Source of the DNA: Sanguinoderma infundibulare
Lineage: Eukaryota > Basidiomycota > Agaricomycetes > Polyporales > Polyporaceae
Direction of reading: 5' to 3'
Assembly: GCA_032821775.1 (NCBI GenBank)
Contig: JAVLRN010000001.1
Span: forward strand, 3,348,001 to 3,412,000
DNA length: 64,000 nt
Below, piece by piece: positions 62,001-64,000 of the stretch. The notes below the pieces were generated by a model. The model did no database searches, was not told where the DNA came from, and worked only from the letters and a program-made list of their open reading frames with translations. The number at the start of each line of letters is the position of its first letter. The stretch's first letter is position 1. The translations under genes were made by a program, and so were the position numbers.

Positions 62001-63643
62001 AAAGAGACGGCGTAGATTCTGATCATTTCTTTGATTTTAGCCATGGCGCGTCCAATACCGTCGGCAAGAAGGTGGTGGAATCGAGAGGGCTACACTGAAA
62101 TCGCTCAATGACGAGCTCCGTGTCAACGCGCAGGGTGCTTATGAACTCGTTTCGGTAGGTTTCGGTAAGTTGTTATAAGTAACAGCGGGCTGAATGTATG
62201 CACAGGTCACCGACTCCCAATGCCCTGGCACTGTGGTCGAAGGTGAATCCACCTACCATGTAGAGCACGTCCCACGGCCTGCCGCGAAGCTCTCGCCGGA
62301 TGTCCGATCCAAATACGAGCGTTACAATGGCTCTCACATCCTTCCCGCAATCTGCGAAGGCACGAACGACAATGTGGACCTGGACCTTACTGGTACGTGC
62401 TCGTCGTATCGTTTTCCAGGCCTAGAAGCTTGAGCTCTGCCGCAGGTCGCCCGCCGTTCCAAATCATGTACAACATCGCGAAGGACGACGGGCTCGGAGG
62501 GACCAAACTCCTCGACCAGCCGACGTTCAGCAGCATCCAGCCTCGAACTCGCTTCCAGCTTCGCACATCGGAGCCGTCGAGGATCTACTACGAAGTCAAG
62601 CAGATCGGTGACGCTGCCTACCCGCTGGCCAAGAATAAGGACGCCATCATTCCTCGCTCTGAACGCCTCTTGTTTGAGCAACAGGTTCTCATGAGACCCT
62701 CTGCCCGGTTCAAGAACCACAACCGCCTCTCCTACTGCTTCAACGACGCGCTCACCTCCCAGGACTACTCCCACAGCGACGGCCTGGTCGTCCTCGAAGG
62801 CACGCCCCCCTTCCAGCTCCGAGTCTCGGTCCGCAACCTCGCCGCGAGTGAGACGCACACGGAGACGATCGAGCTCTGGGACACGCACTGGCGCGTGCAC
62901 CTCCCGAACTACACCTTCCGCTCGATCGGCCCGCACCAGGTCGTGCTCGAGTCCGTCAAGGACGCGAGCCACTGCGAGCAGGTCGCGCCCGACCCGCTCT
63001 TCCGCGCCATCTGGGTCGACGTCGCCGAGACGGCGGCGATCATCCCCTTCAGCCGCCGCGAGGACTACTGCGTCGGGGACGCGATCCCCTTCCAGCTCGA
63101 GGGCACGCCGCCCTGGACGATCGGCTACCGCGCCGGCGGCAAGGCGCACACGCAGGAGGCCAAGCTCTCGCCCTGGTCCGTGCCGCAGGCGGCGCCCGGC
63201 GAGTTCGCCATCACGTCCGTCGCGCACCAGCAGCGGATGTGCAAGACGGCCGTGACCGACCTCCGGTACACGGTCCACCCGCTGCCGTCGGCGCAGGTCG
63301 GGCACGGGAAGCGCATCGTGCAGGACATCCACGAGGGCGACCAGGCCGAGATCGTGTTCACGCTCATCGGCGAGCCGCCGTTCACGTTCACTTACCAGCG
63401 TGCGGAGCTCAGCCCGCGCAAGGGCGCGCAGGGCAAGGTGCTCGAGACGCACACCGTTTCGGGCGTGACCACAAAAGAATACTCGATCTTCTCTGCGTTG
63501 GAAGGTGTGTGCTTCGTGTCCCCTACCTGGCAGCGTTTTAACTCATGCATGAAACAACAGGGACGTGGACAATTACGTCGATCTCTGACAGATACTGCAG
63601 ATATCCGCCTGCGCAACAGGACGGCGCAGAGAAGTCTAGGTAA
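59096..63643 (+). CDS. POM152: Nuclear pore membrane protein POM152
   Basis: Eleven exons: 59096..59224, 59350..59605, 59658..61038, 61129..61480, 61540..61693, 61752..61828, 61888..61983, 62041..62154, 62206..62392, 62446..63504, 63561..63643, giving 1295 residues (the yeast protein is similar in length). The N-terminus is cytoplasmic (PGPRPRIPERILEMPDQR), followed by two to three membrane segments between residues 30 and 115 (FVDFLYCAVLSWL, IVALQIISLWLLDGLIFGG). The rest is a string of immunoglobulin-like repeats, each signed by G..P[PW][FWL] (GTPPFQVYY, GTAPWNIEV, GEGPWRVQY, GRPPFQIMY, GTPPFQLRV, GTPPWTIGY, GEPPFTFTY). Pom152 forms the lumenal ring of the nuclear pore complex. The stop is at 63641-63643 after PPAQQDGAEKSR. 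Confidence 0.9.
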
Positions 63644-64000
63644 TGACGGTCTACCTCACGTACACAAAATGTCCTTCATGTTATGGTTTGCATGCAATGA
63701 TTTCGCGACGTCTTCACGTTCCTTGCATCTTACTATGGTAGCACGTACTAATCTTGGCAAATATCGTCCGGCCTCGTTTCATCGTTCCCCGTTGTGACGG
63801 ATTTGTGTTCTCAGGCTGATCAGATACGGGAGCGAGTGATCTCGTCGGGCTGAGAGATGATTGATTTCGTTACTGCTTCTAGCTACACAACATGACGCGA
63901 CTACGAAAAGGTTTATACCTGAGCGGAGGCGATGTAGAACCACTTGGAGACTTAAAAATGAAACAAAATGGTCAGTACACATTGCAAGGCCATGAAATGT
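63644..64000. other. 3' region of POM152
   Basis: 357 bases to the window end, fairly AT rich, no gene seen. Confidence 0.5.

Noticed and set aside
62334..63452. 372-codon minus-strand frame opposite POM152
   Set aside because: Same shadow effect; the plus strand carries the conserved Ig-like repeats.

Overview
The window reads as nuclear DNA of a basidiomycete, most likely a wood- or litter-inhabiting agaricomycete; a polypore is an inference from overall protein flavour only. The grounds are: densely packed genes on both strands, almost all broken by short introns of about 41-75 bp with GT-AG (sometimes GC-AG) ends; a histone H4 gene with three introns; and families typical of Agaricomycetes (mucin-like single-pass proteins, a 70-residue hydrophobic protein ending in a Cys-Cys/basic tail, class 3 salicylate-hydroxylase-like monooxygenases, Candida-rugosa-type esterases). 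No plasmid, phage, CRISPR, rRNA, tRNA or intact transposon was seen. Exon coordinates were worked out by hand from splice signals, phase and protein continuity; for nearly every gene the exon lengths sum to a multiple of three with one stop.

Layout. 0-11 kb: CsbD-like stress protein, TatD/Scn1 hydrolase, Golgi SNARE GOS1, a small membrane protein, a mucin-like receptor-type protein with unresolved upstream exons, and FAD monooxygenase copy 1. 11-26.9 kb: a 1712-residue NBR1-type selective-autophagy receptor with six ZZ fingers, a class IV aminotransferase (ADC-lyase type), a BTB protein, a RhoGEF with an interrupted DH domain, and RIB7. 27.5-34.5 kb: MAP2 (methionine aminopeptidase 2), an HSL-type lipase/esterase with a long disordered tail, and the ISC1 sphingolipid phospholipase C.

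34.5-41.2 kb is a tandem duplication containing two 15-exon type-B carboxylesterase/lipase genes. The join carries a remnant of the ISC1 3' end, so the breakpoint can be placed to within a few bases. 41.3-45.6 kb holds a large gene whose C-terminus looks like the XPF/HhH module of SHOC1/Zip2 meiotic crossover proteins. 45.9-51.3 kb: kelch protein, FAD monooxygenase copy 2, histone H4 and a tail-anchored thioredoxin. 51.3-53.1 kb has no intact gene and may hold a decayed one. 53.1-58.3 kb is the most striking locus: a single protein with the order adenylation - carrier - (membrane - left-handed beta-helix transferase) x3, the plan of epsilon-poly-lysine synthetase (Pls). 59.1-63.6 kb is the nuclear-pore membrane protein POM152.

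Most genes are conserved housekeeping functions (vesicle fusion, riboflavin and folate routes, N-terminal Met removal, sphingolipid turnover, chromatin, nuclear pore), with fast-evolving accessory genes (esterases, monooxygenases, the Pls-like synthetase) between them. There is no sign that the accessory genes form one biosynthetic cluster.
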